A stretch of DNA of 64,000 nucleotides, from assembly GCF_905220975.1 (NCBI RefSeq), contig NZ_CAJNBK010000003.1, positions 62,001 through 126,000 on the forward strand, read 5' to 3'. Origin of the DNA: Paraburkholderia haematera (lineage in GTDB: Bacteria > Pseudomonadota > Gammaproteobacteria > Burkholderiales > Burkholderiaceae). The notes under the pieces are model-generated. The model saw only the letters and a program-made list of their open reading frames with translations, ran no database searches and was not told the origin of the DNA. This document shows positions 52,795-61,801 of this stretch, in pieces. Position 1 is the stretch's first letter, and every line of letters begins with the position of its first letter. The position numbers and the translations under genes are program-made.

Positions 52795-54333
52795 ATGCTT
52801 GACACGAAACAGAATATTCTCATTCTGATGGCCGATCAGATGACACCGTTTGCGCTTGCTGCATACGGACATCGTCTAACGAAGACGCCCAATCTCGATC
52901 GCCTCGCGAAACAGGGGGTGGTATTTGACTCGGCGTATTGCGCGAGCCCGCTGTGTGCGCCGTCGCGCTTTTCTTTGTTGTCGGGCAAGCTGCCGTCCGC
53001 GATCGGCGCCTATGACAATGCAGCGGAATTTCCGTCGCAAACGCTGACGTTCGCGCATTATCTTCGTGCCGAAGGGTATCGCACGATCCTGTCCGGCAAA
53101 ATGCATTTCTGCGGCGCCGATCAGTTGCATGGTTTCGAAGAGCGGCTCACCACCGACATCTATCCCGCTGATTTCGGCTGGACACCGAATTGGGACGATG
53201 TCGAAACACGCCCTACGTGGTATCACAATATGAGTTCGGTGATCGACGCAGGCCCCTGCGTGCGCACGAACCAGCTGGACTTCGACGATGAAGTCACCTT
53301 CACCACACGCCAGAAGCTCTTCGATATCGCGCGCGAGCGGCATGCCGGTAAAGATCAACGGCCGTTCTGCCTGGTCGCTTCGCTGACGCATCCGCACGAC
53401 CCGTACGCGATTCCACAGAAGTACTGGGACATGTACGCGGATGAAGACATCGCGTTGCCCGCGCATCGCGATTCGCTCGCCGAAGCCGACCCGCATTCGA
53501 AGCGTTTGCGGCATGTGTGCGAAACCGACCGCACGCCGCCAACCGATCAGCAGATCCGCAATGCACGGCGCGCTTATTACGGCGCGATTTCCTACGTCGA
53601 CGACCAGTTCGGTGCAATTCTCGAAGCGCTCGAACAGGCGGGGCTTGCACAAGATACTGTCATCGTGGTGACGTCAGACCACGGTGAGATGCTCGGCGAG
53701 CGCGGGCTCTGGTACAAGATGACGTTCTTTGAAGGCGGCTGCCGCGTCCCGCTGATCGTGCATGCGCCGCAGCAATTCGACGCGCATCGGGTGCGCGAAT
53801 CGGTCTCGCATCTGGACCTGCTGCCCACGTTAGTGGAAATGGCGCGCGGCGATCAGCCGTCCGCCTGGCCGGATTCGCTCGACGGTCAAAGTCTCGTGCC
53901 GCATCTGCGTGGCGCCCCTGGTGCCCACGACGAAGCGATCGGCGAATATCTGGCGGAAGGCGCTATCGCGCCGATTGTGATGCTGCGGCGCGGGCGCTTC
54001 AAGTTCATTCACACGCCGGCCGATCCCGACCAGCTCTATGACGTAACAGCGGACCCACTCGAACGCGAGAACCTCGCCGCGCGCGCCGGATATATGTCAC
54101 AGGTCGCGGCATTTCGTGAAGAGATCGCGCGCCACTGGGACCTCGCCGCACTGCACAACGAAGTACTGCGAAGCCAGCGCCGCCGCCGTTTCCATTTCGA
54201 GGCCACGACGCAAGGCACGGTCGCGTCATGGGACTGGCAGCCGCATGTCGATGCAAGCCAGCGCTACATGCGCAATCACATCGATCTCGACACGCTCGAA
54301 GCCATGGCACGTTTTCCCGCCGTGACGCGTTGA
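52795..54333 (+). CDS. betC: Choline sulfatase
   Basis: A 512-residue arylsulfatase-family hydrolase. Cys54 in CAPSR (CASPLCAPSRFSLLSGKL) is the residue converted to formylglycine; the same position is known for S. meliloti BetC. The metal Asp is in NILILMADQMTPFALAAYGH; VVTSDHGEMLGERG carries further metal ligands. It hydrolyses choline-O-sulfate to choline and sulfate in the cytoplasm. The start at 52795 gives the standard N terminus. 40 bases before the binding-protein gene, so a two-gene operon. Confidence 0.95.
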   Translation: MLDTKQNILILMADQMTPFALAAYGHRLTKTPNLDRLAKQGVVFDSAYCASPLCAPSRFSLLSGKLPSAIGAYDNAAEFPSQTLTFAHYLRAEGYRTILSGKMHFCGADQLHGFEERLTTDIYPADFGWTPNWDDVETRPTWYHNMSSVIDAGPCVRTNQLDFDDEVTFTTRQKLFDIARERHAGKDQRPFCLVASLTHPHDPYAIPQKYWDMYADEDIALPAHRDSLAEADPHSKRLRHVCETDRTPPTDQQIRNARRAYYGAISYVDDQFGAILEALEQAGLAQDTVIVVTSDHGEMLGERGLWYKMTFFEGGCRVPLIVHAPQQFDAHRVRESVSHLDLLPTLVEMARGDQPSAWPDSLDGQSLVPHLRGAPGAHDEAIGEYLAEGAIAPIVMLRRGRFKFIHTPADPDQLYDVTADPLERENLAARAGYMSQVAAFREEIARHWDLAALHNEVLRSQRRRRFHFEATTQGTVASWDWQPHVDASQRYMRNHIDLDTLEAMARFPAVTR

Positions 54334-54373
54334 TGTCTCCGCTGACGATTCATCCCACCTCCAGGAAGCCGAC

Positions 54374-55327
54374 ATGATGAAAAAGCTCTTCAAACAGGCT
54401 GTATCCGGCGTCGCGCTGTTGTGCGCGGCGGTCACCTTTGCCGCGGCTGCCGAACCGCGGTCCTGCACGCAGGTCAACATGGCGGGCCCCGGCTGGACCG
54501 ACATCGACGCCACCAATGCAATGACCGGCGTGTTGCTTAAGGCGCTCGGCTACCATCAGAACGTAGCGAACCTGTCGGTGCCGATTACCTATCAAGGCCT
54601 GAAGAAAGGGCAGATCGACGTGTTTCTCGGCAACTGGATGCCGGCGCAAGCGCCGGTCGTCAAACCGTTCGAAGACGAAAAGTCCATCGAGGTCGTGCAT
54701 CCGAATCTGAGCAACGCGAAATTCACACTCGCGGTGCCCGACTACGTGGCGGCCGCGGGCGTGCATTCATTCGCGGACCTCGCGAAGAACGCCGACAAGT
54801 TCGACAGCAAGATCTATGGCATCGAACCGGGGGCGCCGGCCAATCAGAACATCAAGAAGATGGTGGACGACAAGGCATACGAACTCGGCAACTGGAAGCT
54901 CGTCGAATCGAGTGAGACCGGCATGCTCACCCAGGTCGAACGCGCGGTGCGAGAAAAGAAATGGATCGTGTTCCTTGCATGGGAGCCGCATCTGATGAAT
55001 ACGAAGTTCAAGCTGACCTATCTGGACGGCGGTGACAGGTACTTCGGGCCGAATTACGGCGGCGCCACGGTCAATACCGTTGCACGCAGCGGGTATGCCG
55101 AGCAGTGTCCGAATGTCGGCCGCCTGTTCAGGCAACTCACGTTCAATGTCGATCTGGAGAACGGCGTGATCACCGAGGTGCTGGAGAAGAAGACCGGCCT
55201 CGATGCGGCCGCCACCGAAGCCCTCAAGCGCCACCCGGAATTGTTGAAGTCGTGGCTCGACGGCGTGAACACCGCCAGTGGTGCCAATGGCTTGCAAGCG
55301 GTTCAAACCGCACTCGGCGTGAAATAA
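54374..55327 (+). CDS. Choline (sulfate) ABC transporter substrate-binding protein, ChoX type
   Basis: A 317-residue periplasmic binding protein with signal peptide (cleavage near residue 26). It starts CTQVNMAGPGWTDIDATNAM and has VFLAWEPHLMNTKFKLTYLD, like ChoX. It follows betC by 40 bases and resembles choline-sulfate-locus binding proteins. It lacks its own ATPase and permease, so it may feed the ProVW pair at 16232. It is a paralogue of the protein at 19443-20378. Whether it binds choline-O-sulfate or choline is open. Confidence 0.9.
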   Translation: MMKKLFKQAVSGVALLCAAVTFAAAAEPRSCTQVNMAGPGWTDIDATNAMTGVLLKALGYHQNVANLSVPITYQGLKKGQIDVFLGNWMPAQAPVVKPFEDEKSIEVVHPNLSNAKFTLAVPDYVAAAGVHSFADLAKNADKFDSKIYGIEPGAPANQNIKKMVDDKAYELGNWKLVESSETGMLTQVERAVREKKWIVFLAWEPHLMNTKFKLTYLDGGDRYFGPNYGGATVNTVARSGYAEQCPNVGRLFRQLTFNVDLENGVITEVLEKKTGLDAAATEALKRHPELLKSWLDGVNTASGANGLQAVQTALGVK

Positions 55328-55348
55328 CCCCGGCGTTCCAGACGTCGA

Positions 55349-55384
55349 GGTCGCTACTCGACAGATTCATGTCGCATCCGGTCG
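55349..55384 (+). promoter_or_regulatory. 21-bp-period direct repeat, AraC-type operator candidate, upstream of porin 2
   Basis: GGTCGC at 55349-55354 and TGTCGCA at 55370-55376 (period 21), then four bases and GTCG at 55381-55384. The order and spacings are identical to those of the module upstream of proV (16122-16157). It lies 213 bases upstream of the porin start and 22 bases after the binding protein stop. Confidence 0.5.
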
Positions 55385-55596
55385 AATCCTCATAAATCTG
55401 GACTCGTATTCTTGATCCGTCGATGCAGGCATCGCAACTGATTGTACGCACTGCCGATAGCTTCAATCCGTTTCAACCGGCCTCAACCGGTTTCGAACTG
55501 CCCGTCATGCGAGAAGCGCCGCGCGTTGGAAGACCGCGCGCGGCGGGGATCGCTTTATCCATCGAAATACGCAGGCAAAGAGCAGGGGATAATTAG

Positions 55597-56745
55597 ATGA
55601 AAAAGAAAAATGCCGTCAGTCTTTCTGGACTCGCTCTCGCGGCAAGCGCTGTATGCGCGCCGACGGCGGCCCATGCGCAAAGCAGCGTCACGCTGTATGG
55701 GATTCTGGACGCCGGCATCACCTACGTGAACAATGCCGGTGGCGCGCACCAGTTCAAATTCGACGACGGCGTTTCGTACGGCAACCGGATCGGTTTCAAA
55801 GGCGTGGAAGATCTCGGTGGCGGCCTGCAAGCGGTCTTCGTGCTCGAATCGGGTTTCCACCTGAGCAATGGGCAGTTGGGATTCGGCGGTGCTGAATTCG
55901 GACGCCAGGCTTATGTGGGCATCAAGAACGGGTGGGGGACTTTCTCGTTCGGTAACCAGCTCGATATGACCGAAGAGTTTGTCTATCTGTACAACATCTC
56001 CGCATGGGCGAGCGGCTACGCGATTCACCAGGGTGACTTCGACCGGATGAACGGCGACCGTCTGCCGAACTCGGTGAAGTTCCTCTCGAACGATTTCGCC
56101 GGCTTCACCTTCGGCGGTATGTACTCGTTCGGCAACACCGCCGGCGACTTCCATCAAAAGAGCGCATGGAGCGTGGGCGCGCATTATGACCATGGTCCGT
56201 TCAACATGGGTGCGGCGTATACGCAATTGAACAATCCGAACGGCATCTACGCTTTCGACCCGTACGCGATGATCGGCACGCGAACCTTCCTCGGCCAGCC
56301 GACCGTTTCTGTCGATCCGGCTACCGGCGCGGTGACCGATCTGTACAGCTCGTCGGCATTCCCGGTGGACAAGCAAGGCGCGTTTGCGGTCGGCGCCGCC
56401 TATACGATCGGCGACCTGATGCTCACCGGCGATTTCACCTACTCGACAATCAAGGGCTTTGGGCAAACCTCGCACATGCAGGTTTATGAAGGGGGCGCGT
56501 CGTACAACTTCACGCCCGCTTTGGCACTGTACGGCGGCTATCAGCACACGAGCTTCGAAGGCAATCACTGGAACCAGGGCTCGCTCGGGCTGCACTACCT
56601 GTTGTCAAAACGTACCGACGTCTATGTTTCCGGCGACTATCTGAGAGCCTCGAGTGGCGTGAATGCGGTGATCGGCTACAGCTTCACGCCATCGACGTCG
56701 AATACGCAATCCGATGTGCGGATCGGGATGCGGCATTCGTTCTGA
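55597..56745 (+). CDS. Outer-membrane porin (OmpC-like), second copy
   Basis: A 382-residue porin. Signal peptide cleaved after AHA at residue 27, mature start QSSVTLYGILDAGITYVNNA, final Phe in GMRHSF. Like porin 1 it should form a 16-strand trimeric pore. Placement after the choline sulfate genes and the operator shared with proV suggest it admits quaternary amines or choline sulfate to the periplasm. The ATG at 55597 is preceded by AGGGGATAATTAG. Confidence 0.92.
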   Translation: MKKKNAVSLSGLALAASAVCAPTAAHAQSSVTLYGILDAGITYVNNAGGAHQFKFDDGVSYGNRIGFKGVEDLGGGLQAVFVLESGFHLSNGQLGFGGAEFGRQAYVGIKNGWGTFSFGNQLDMTEEFVYLYNISAWASGYAIHQGDFDRMNGDRLPNSVKFLSNDFAGFTFGGMYSFGNTAGDFHQKSAWSVGAHYDHGPFNMGAAYTQLNNPNGIYAFDPYAMIGTRTFLGQPTVSVDPATGAVTDLYSSSAFPVDKQGAFAVGAAYTIGDLMLTGDFTYSTIKGFGQTSHMQVYEGGASYNFTPALALYGGYQHTSFEGNHWNQGSLGLHYLLSKRTDVYVSGDYLRASSGVNAVIGYSFTPSTSNTQSDVRIGMRHSF

Positions 56746-56765
56746 CACATTTTCAGCGTATGGAC

Positions 56766-56799
56766 GCGGGCGGTTTCCCGAATAACGGGAGCCGCCCGC
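56766..56799 (+). terminator. Hairpin after porin 2
   Basis: GCGGGCGG (56766-56773) pairs with CCGCCCGC (56792-56799); inside, TCCCG (56776-56780) pairs with CGGGA (56786-56790). It starts 21 bases after the porin stop. No T tract, so termination strength is uncertain. Confidence 0.5.
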
Positions 56800-56893
56800 T
56801 GCCGTTACGGCGGCCCCTTTGATGCATCCGCACTTTCCTTACCGCAGGAGCAGCCGAAAGTGCGACTCTCCGCAATGCGTTATCCAAACACGG

Positions 56894-56959
56894 GTTACAT
56901 GATCATTACAACGGCGCACCCCGTTCAACGGCACTCATCCTGATCATCCGTCATGTAAC
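56894..56959. repeat. Separated inverted repeat GTTACATGA / TCATGTAAC
   Basis: Nine-bp arms 48 bases apart, each flanked inward by TGATCAT. It lies about 200-260 bases upstream of the MFS gene at 57154. It may be a pair of sites for a dimeric regulator or a DNA-loop element. Confidence 0.45.
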
Positions 56960-57153
56960 GCGCAGTCCTGGCGGCGATCCGGCTGCCCCGGACGCACGTC
57001 GGTACTGACACGCATTGCGTTCGGTCGCTAATATGTGCGAGATTGCGTTCCAGATCCCGGCGGCGAATGGCGTTGCGGAACTGTTGCCGCAGCCCGACGA
57101 AAGTCCTGTGGTGTCGACGCCGATTGTGCCGATCACGCTAAGCGAGAGATTTT

Positions 57154-58551
57154 ATGTCCCAAGAGAAAGCAGCCGAAATTGCAGCACGGCTCGACCGTTT
57201 GCCGCCGTCGCGCACCATCTGGACGATGGTGATCCTGATTTCGCTTGGCGGCGTGTTCGAGTTCTATGACCTCTTCTTTACCGGGTACGTTGCTCCGGGT
57301 ATGACCCAGTCAGGGCTTTTCAAGCCCGAATCGCTGGGGTTTCTTGCGTCTCTTCAACCTCTGGCCGTCTCCGGCTTCGGAACCTTCGTTTTCGCCACGT
57401 TCGCCGGTCTGTGGGTCGGCACGCTGGTATTCGGTTATGTCGCTGACCAGTTTGGCCGACGGATGATCTTCACGTGGTCGCTGATCTGGTACATGGTGTG
57501 CACGATCATCATGGCATTCCAGACATCGGGGTTGGGACTCGATATCTGGCGCTTCATTGCGGGAATTGGCATTGGCGTCGAACTGGTAACGATCGATACG
57601 TACATTTCCGAACTGATTTCAAGTCAGCAGCGTGGCCGCGCCTACGCCGTCAATCAGTTCATCACGTTCTGCGTTGTGCCGGTCGTGGCGTTCCTTGCTT
57701 TTGCATTGAAAGGCACCCGGCCACTGGGGCTTGACTACTGGCGGGTCGTGATCCTGATTGGCTCCGTGGGCGCAATCGTCGTCTGGATCCTGCGGCGCCA
57801 CATTCCGGAAAGCCCGCGGTGGCTGGCACGCCATGGAAGAATCGACGAAGCCGAGCGTATCGTTGCGGATATCGAGCGCCGGGTGGTCGCGGAAAAGGGC
57901 ATTCCGCTGGCCGCACCGCAGGCCGTCATGCCGGAGAGCAAAGGGGCGGGCACGTTGGGAGAAATTTTTGCGCCCCAGTATCGCCGCCGCACGATCATTC
58001 TGTCGATTTTCAACATGGCGCAGGTGATCGGCTTCTACGGGTTCGCCGCGTGGGTGCCGACGCTGTTGATTCACCGCGGTATTCACGTGACCGCCAGCCT
58101 CGGTTATGCGTTCGTTATCGCTATTGCCAACCCTTTTGGCCCGCTGCTCGGCACCTGGTTTGCGGACCGGGTAGAGCGCAAGGTTCAGATCATTGGCGGT
58201 CTTCTCACCATGGCGGTCGTGATCGCGCTCTTCTCACAAGCTTCTGAGCCGTGGCTGCTGATTGCCCTCGGCGTGCTATTTACGCTCTCGTCGAACATTA
58301 TGTCCTACGCGTATCACGGCTACCAGGCAGAGCTTTATCCAACCCGTGTTCGTGCCCGGGCCATCGGATTCGTCTACTCATGGAGCCGGATTTCCGCTGC
58401 TTTCGCAGGCCTCGCAATCGGGATTCTGCTGCACGGCTATGGCGTGCCCGGCGTCGCGGTCTTTATCGGCATTTCGATGCTCGTCGCCGTTTGCATGATT
58501 CTGCTTGGACCGCCGACTCGAGGCCTCTCTCTGGAAGCGATCAGTCACTGA
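57154..58551 (+). CDS. MFS transporter, sugar-porter-like group
   Basis: A 465-residue, 12-helix major facilitator protein. It has the first-helix region GGVFEFYDLFFTGYVAPGM, loop motif GYVADQFGRRMIF and the middle loop ESPRWLARHGR. Proteins with the FEFYDLF signature transport sugars, niacin or aromatic/organic acids. The ATG at 57154 follows AGCGAGAG. No neighbouring enzyme defines its substrate. Three hairpins lie downstream. Confidence 0.88.
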   Translation: MSQEKAAEIAARLDRLPPSRTIWTMVILISLGGVFEFYDLFFTGYVAPGMTQSGLFKPESLGFLASLQPLAVSGFGTFVFATFAGLWVGTLVFGYVADQFGRRMIFTWSLIWYMVCTIIMAFQTSGLGLDIWRFIAGIGIGVELVTIDTYISELISSQQRGRAYAVNQFITFCVVPVVAFLAFALKGTRPLGLDYWRVVILIGSVGAIVVWILRRHIPESPRWLARHGRIDEAERIVADIERRVVAEKGIPLAAPQAVMPESKGAGTLGEIFAPQYRRRTIILSIFNMAQVIGFYGFAAWVPTLLIHRGIHVTASLGYAFVIAIANPFGPLLGTWFADRVERKVQIIGGLLTMAVVIALFSQASEPWLLIALGVLFTLSSNIMSYAYHGYQAELYPTRVRARAIGFVYSWSRISAAFAGLAIGILLHGYGVPGVAVFIGISMLVAVCMILLGPPTRGLSLEAISH

Positions 58552-58583
58552 GTTTCGGTTCTCTTCCTCCCATGATCGACATC

Positions 58584-58606
58584 CCTGCGTCGTCAAGCGA
58601 CGCAGG
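58584..58606 (+). terminator. Hairpin after the MFS gene
   Basis: CCTGCGTCG (58584-58592), loop TCAAG, CGACGCAGG (58598-58606): a perfect 9-bp stem 33 bases after the stop. No T run follows. Confidence 0.5.
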
Positions 58607-58661
58607 CGACTGTCGGACGCGACGGATCTGTCAGCGCTCAAACGAACAGAAAAGGTCGCCT

Positions 58662-58793
58662 GGCGGCGTCCGGCAAGGGTTTTTCTCTAGAAACCTCGGC
58701 GCCGCCAAGGTCGATAAACAGATCGGGTAGCCGTGTTCAGGCAACGACTCGCCAGTCCCCGAATCGCGGTAGCACGGCCATAGCGAATCGGGG
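58662..58793 (+). other. Structured region upstream of the chemoreceptor gene
   Basis: Two further stem-loops. First, GGCGGCG (58662-58668) with CGCCGCC (58700-58706), enclosing GGTTT/AAACC (58678-58682, 58691-58695). Second, CCCCGAATCGC (58757-58767) with GCGAATCGGGG (58783-58793), one A-A mismatch, loop GGTAGCACGGCCATA. The second ends 33 bases before the chemoreceptor ATG, so it would be in its mRNA leader. It could be a regulatory RNA element. Confidence 0.4.
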
Positions 58794-58826
58794 GGGGCGA
58801 GCCCTCGATAGAGATGTGGAGTGCGC

Positions 58827-60464
58827 ATGCACCGATTCAGTTTCACACAAAAGCTCTGGCTGCCTCTGGTCGTCAGTCTGGTAGCGCTGCTTGCGGTGTC
58901 CGTCTCGGCGGCGTGGTTGTCCAGGCAGACTCGCATCGATGAACGCAAGAACGATCTGGTGAACGTCGCCCATGTCGGGCTCAGCCTTGTGAAGGAGTAC
59001 GCGACACTTTCGCAAAACGGCGTGCTCACCGACGCAGATGCTCGCCACCAGGCACTTGAGCGGCTGCGCAATATCCGTTATGGCGAAGACGGTTATTTTC
59101 TCGTGATCGATTCCACGCCGCGAATGATCATGCATGCGGTCAAGCCCGCACTGAACGGAAAGGACCTCGCTGGAACAGCCGATGCCGATGGCCGGCACCA
59201 CTATGTGACGTTCGCTTCGGTCGCGCAGGCGCCGAATGGCGGCTTCGTCGATTATGTGTTCCCGCATCCGCACGACCCGGCGAGCGCCGCGGTCGGCAAG
59301 ATCGGTTATGTCGTGCGCTATGCGCCATGGGACTGGATAATCGCTACAGGCGCCTATGTGGACGATATCGACGCGGCATTCAAGGAATCGCTCTATATCG
59401 TCGGTGGGATTTTTGCCGGACTTGCTGTGTTGCTGTCCACGCTCGTCTCGCTCACTAATCGCAGCATTCAACGCACGATCGGCGGCGATCCGGCCTATGC
59501 TGCCCAGGTGGCCGGTGAGATCGCGTTGGGTAATCTCGCCATCGCCATCGAAACCCGGAAGACCGACAATTCAAGTCTCCTGCATGTCATGCAACGCATG
59601 CGCGACGGGCTCGCCGGCACGATCGGACAGATCAAGGACACCGCCAGCAAAGTGGCGGCGGGGGCGCGCGAGATTGCTGCCGGAAACGGAGACCTGTCCG
59701 CACGCACCGAGAATCAGGCGGCCTCGCTCGAAGAAACCGCTGCCAGCATGGAGCAAATGACCGCCATGGTCAGACAGACCGCTGAGAACGCTCAGACGGC
59801 CCGTGAACTGGCTGCGAATGCGGAGCAGATCGTCAATCGCGGTGGTGAGACGGCAGTTGAAGCCGCATCGATGATGCAGGAGGTGTCGAGTGAATCGCAC
59901 AAAATGGTGGAGATCATTTCGGTGATCGAAGGTATTGCGTTTCAGACCAATATCCTCGCGCTGAACGCCGCGGTAGAAGCTGCAAGGGCAGGGGACGAAG
60001 GGCGCGGTTTCGCTGTCGTGGCCGGTGAGGTTCGTACGCTGGCGCAGCGTAGTGCAGGCGCTGCAAAAGAGATCCGGGTTCTGATCAACCGCGCGGTTGG
60101 AAAGGTTGAAAACGGTGTTGAACTCGTTGATAAAACCGGCTTGACGATCGAGGCTGCACGAGAAGCGATCGCGAAAGTGTCGGGGGTCGTGCGCGAGATC
60201 ACAGCTGCTGCCGCAGAGCAGAGCGCCGGCATTAATCAGGTCAACATTGCCGTGACGCAGATGGATAGCATGACGCAACAAAACGCCGCGCTCGTCGAAC
60301 AGGCGGCGGCCGCGGCGCAGTCGCTGACTGAGCTGGCGCAGCTGCTGCAAGTCTCGACAGGCAAGTTTCAACTGCAGGACGATGGCGTGAGTGGAGAATG
60401 TCGGCCGGCGGCCATGACTCGGGCGGAGAGCCGCATATCGCCCCGGTTGGCTGCGGTGCGGTGA
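58827..60464 (+). CDS. Methyl-accepting chemotaxis protein with periplasmic Cache-type sensor
   Basis: A 545-residue chemoreceptor. Transmembrane helix 1 near residues 10-32, a periplasmic single Cache domain (about 35-185; [20 protein letters not shown] and [20 protein letters not shown]), helix 2 near 190-212, a HAMP-like linker, and a signalling domain with the hairpin-tip sequence [24 protein letters not shown] lies five bases before the ATG at 58827; a GTG at 58821 is the alternative. Cache domains of this type bind small organic acids or amines. Its ligand is unknown; attraction to substrates of the neighbouring pathway is possible. Confidence 0.92.
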   Translation: MHRFSFTQKLWLPLVVSLVALLAVSVSAAWLSRQTRIDERKNDLVNVAHVGLSLVKEYATLSQNGVLTDADARHQALERLRNIRYGEDGYFLVIDSTPRMIMHAVKPALNGKDLAGTADADGRHHYVTFASVAQAPNGGFVDYVFPHPHDPASAAVGKIGYVVRYAPWDWIIATGAYVDDIDAAFKESLYIVGGIFAGLAVLLSTLVSLTNRSIQRTIGGDPAYAAQVAGEIALGNLAIAIETRKTDNSSLLHVMQRMRDGLAGTIGQIKDTASKVAAGAREIAAGNGDLSARTENQAASLEETAASMEQMTAMVRQTAENAQTARELAANAEQIVNRGGETAVEAASMMQEVSSESHKMVEIISVIEGIAFQTNILALNAAVEAARAGDEGRGFAVVAGEVRTLAQRSAGAAKEIRVLINRAVGKVENGVELVDKTGLTIEAAREAIAKVSGVVREITAAAAEQSAGINQVNIAVTQMDSMTQQNAALVEQAAAAAQSLTELAQLLQVSTGKFQLQDDGVSGECRPAAMTRAESRISPRLAAVR

Positions 60465-60479
60465 ACCGCCGTACGCGCA

Positions 60480-61400
60480 TCATGCTGCTATCCGATGTTC
60501 GTAGTACGGCCGCTCGCGGTCATCGAGAATTGTGTCCTGAGCCGCCAGATCGGACGGATTCGGATTGAGCCACGCGTCGAGGTTCTCCGGCTTGATCGGG
60601 ATGATGCAGCGATCGTGACCGGCAGCCGCGATTTCTGGCGGCGGCTCGTCAGTGATCGCGGCAAAAGACCAAAGGTCAGGCTCACCCGGTATCGTTGTGC
60701 GCGACCACAGGCAGGCCACCAGCATTTGCTGCGGCGGACTCGGATCGAATTGCAAAACGAGATTCTTTCCGTTTTGTTCAACGTTCTCGTAGAAACGATT
60801 GACGACCATGATGCCGTGATGATGGCCGAACAACTTCCCCCACACCCGTCGCAGGTTGCCTCGCCGGGCATTGTATGTTCCCGGTTTTTCCTTCTCCATC
60901 TGCTCGGTCCAGCCAGGTAACCGGCAGCGATAACGCATCGGGACAACCACGCGGCGGCCGTCCTGAATAATCATGATTGGGGCATACCAGCCAGGATAGA
61001 TCCGCGAATCGGCATCCTTCAAGGAAGTGCGCTTCAGGTCGGCCAGCCGACGGACCGTGGCGTCGATCTTCTCGGTCGCGATCCGCTTGCTTTCGGCGGC
61101 CGCTTTTGTTGTCTTCGTTTCCAGACTGCGCTCTGCGTCAGCGAGTCGCGCGCGTTGCCTGAAAAGCTCCTGTTCGAGCTTCGTCGTCCGAAGCGTATTG
61201 TTTTCGGCAATCAGCGCCTGGATGCGGCGCTCATCATCGGTCTGGGGGGCCGAAAACGCCGCCTCCATTGCCATTGGGGCTTTCAGATCCCGACCGCCGT
61301 GTTCCCAGTACAACTCCGCGAACTCGCGAAGACTCATGGCAGCGCCGAACATCTTTACGTACTTCCGGTAGTCCGCCTCAATCTGGGCCGAATAGCACAT
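60480..61400 (-). CDS. SRAP-family (SOS response-associated peptidase/YedK-HMCES) protein with coiled-coil insertion
   Basis: A 306-residue protein. SRAP active-site residues are visible: Cys2 (MCYSAQ, exposed after Met removal), Asn177 (TYNARRGN), Glu205 (RFYENV) and His262 (GHDRC). Spacings N-E 28 and E-H 57 match canonical proteins. Between Cys2 and Asn177 there is a charged, Leu/Glu/Lys/Arg-rich segment (about 54-128), likely a coiled coil, which standard YedK (about 220 residues) lacks. SRAP proteins cross-link abasic sites in single-stranded DNA. GGAGG six bases before the ATG at 61400 fixes the start. Confidence 0.85.
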   Translation of the reverse strand: MCYSAQIEADYRKYVKMFGAAMSLREFAELYWEHGGRDLKAPMAMEAAFSAPQTDDERRIQALIAENNTLRTTKLEQELFRQRARLADAERSLETKTTKAAAESKRIATEKIDATVRRLADLKRTSLKDADSRIYPGWYAPIMIIQDGRRVVVPMRYRCRLPGWTEQMEKEKPGTYNARRGNLRRVWGKLFGHHHGIMVVNRFYENVEQNGKNLVLQFDPSPPQQMLVACLWSRTTIPGEPDLWSFAAITDEPPPEIAAAGHDRCIIPIKPENLDAWLNPNPSDLAAQDTILDDRERPYYEHRIAA

Positions 61401-61801
61401 GAAAACCTCCATTGAATCTTCCAATGATAGTGCGCGATGGAACGGGCGAAGTTCGCGAGCGCCGGCAGTGCCCGGAACGGTTGCGCCATAGTGGTCCAGG
61501 TCTCGCCGGAAGTGACGGCCACTGCCCAGGTTGGCGGCCACGCGGAAAATCGATGGAGCCGCGCTGGCAAACGGATTCGGCGTGTCGAGTTTAACGTGGG
61601 ATTGAACCACGCCCAGTCCGCCGGGAGAAAGGAGCACGAATTGGCGGCTGTCCGTCAACGTGCTCGAACTGCAGCACAAGCACAGGGGTGTGCCAAGGTG
61701 TAGTGTCTGAAAGATGCGCGCGGTTACAGGTCAATACCATTGAGGGTGCATCGGCTGGCGTTGTTTTGATGATGTTCCTGGATGAGTGGGGGGGCGGCGT
61801 T
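61401..61801. other. 401-base gap between SRAP and GNAT genes
   Basis: I see no supportable gene. Open frames (61437-61703 plus; extension of the SRAP frame to 61679 minus) lack ribosome binding sites and protein-like composition. Codon positions show no clear bias. It presumably holds the divergent promoters. Confidence 0.5.

Larger units (their letters stand above)
56746..57153. other. 408-base region between porin 2 and an MFS gene
   Basis: No gene is supported. It contains a two-part hairpin just after the porin (56766-56799) and a long-range inverted repeat, GTTACATGA (56894-56902) and TCATGTAAC (56951-56959), with TGATCAT next to each arm. These are probably terminator and operator elements. 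Confidence 0.5.

Noticed and set aside
58662..58793. c-di-GMP (GEMM) riboswitch
   Set aside because: The two stems are real, but the conserved GEMM core sequences and tetraloop/receptor positions are not present.
61437..61703. 88-codon plus frame between SRAP and GNAT genes
   Set aside because: No ribosome binding site, Ala/Arg-rich composition and overlap with the divergent promoter space.
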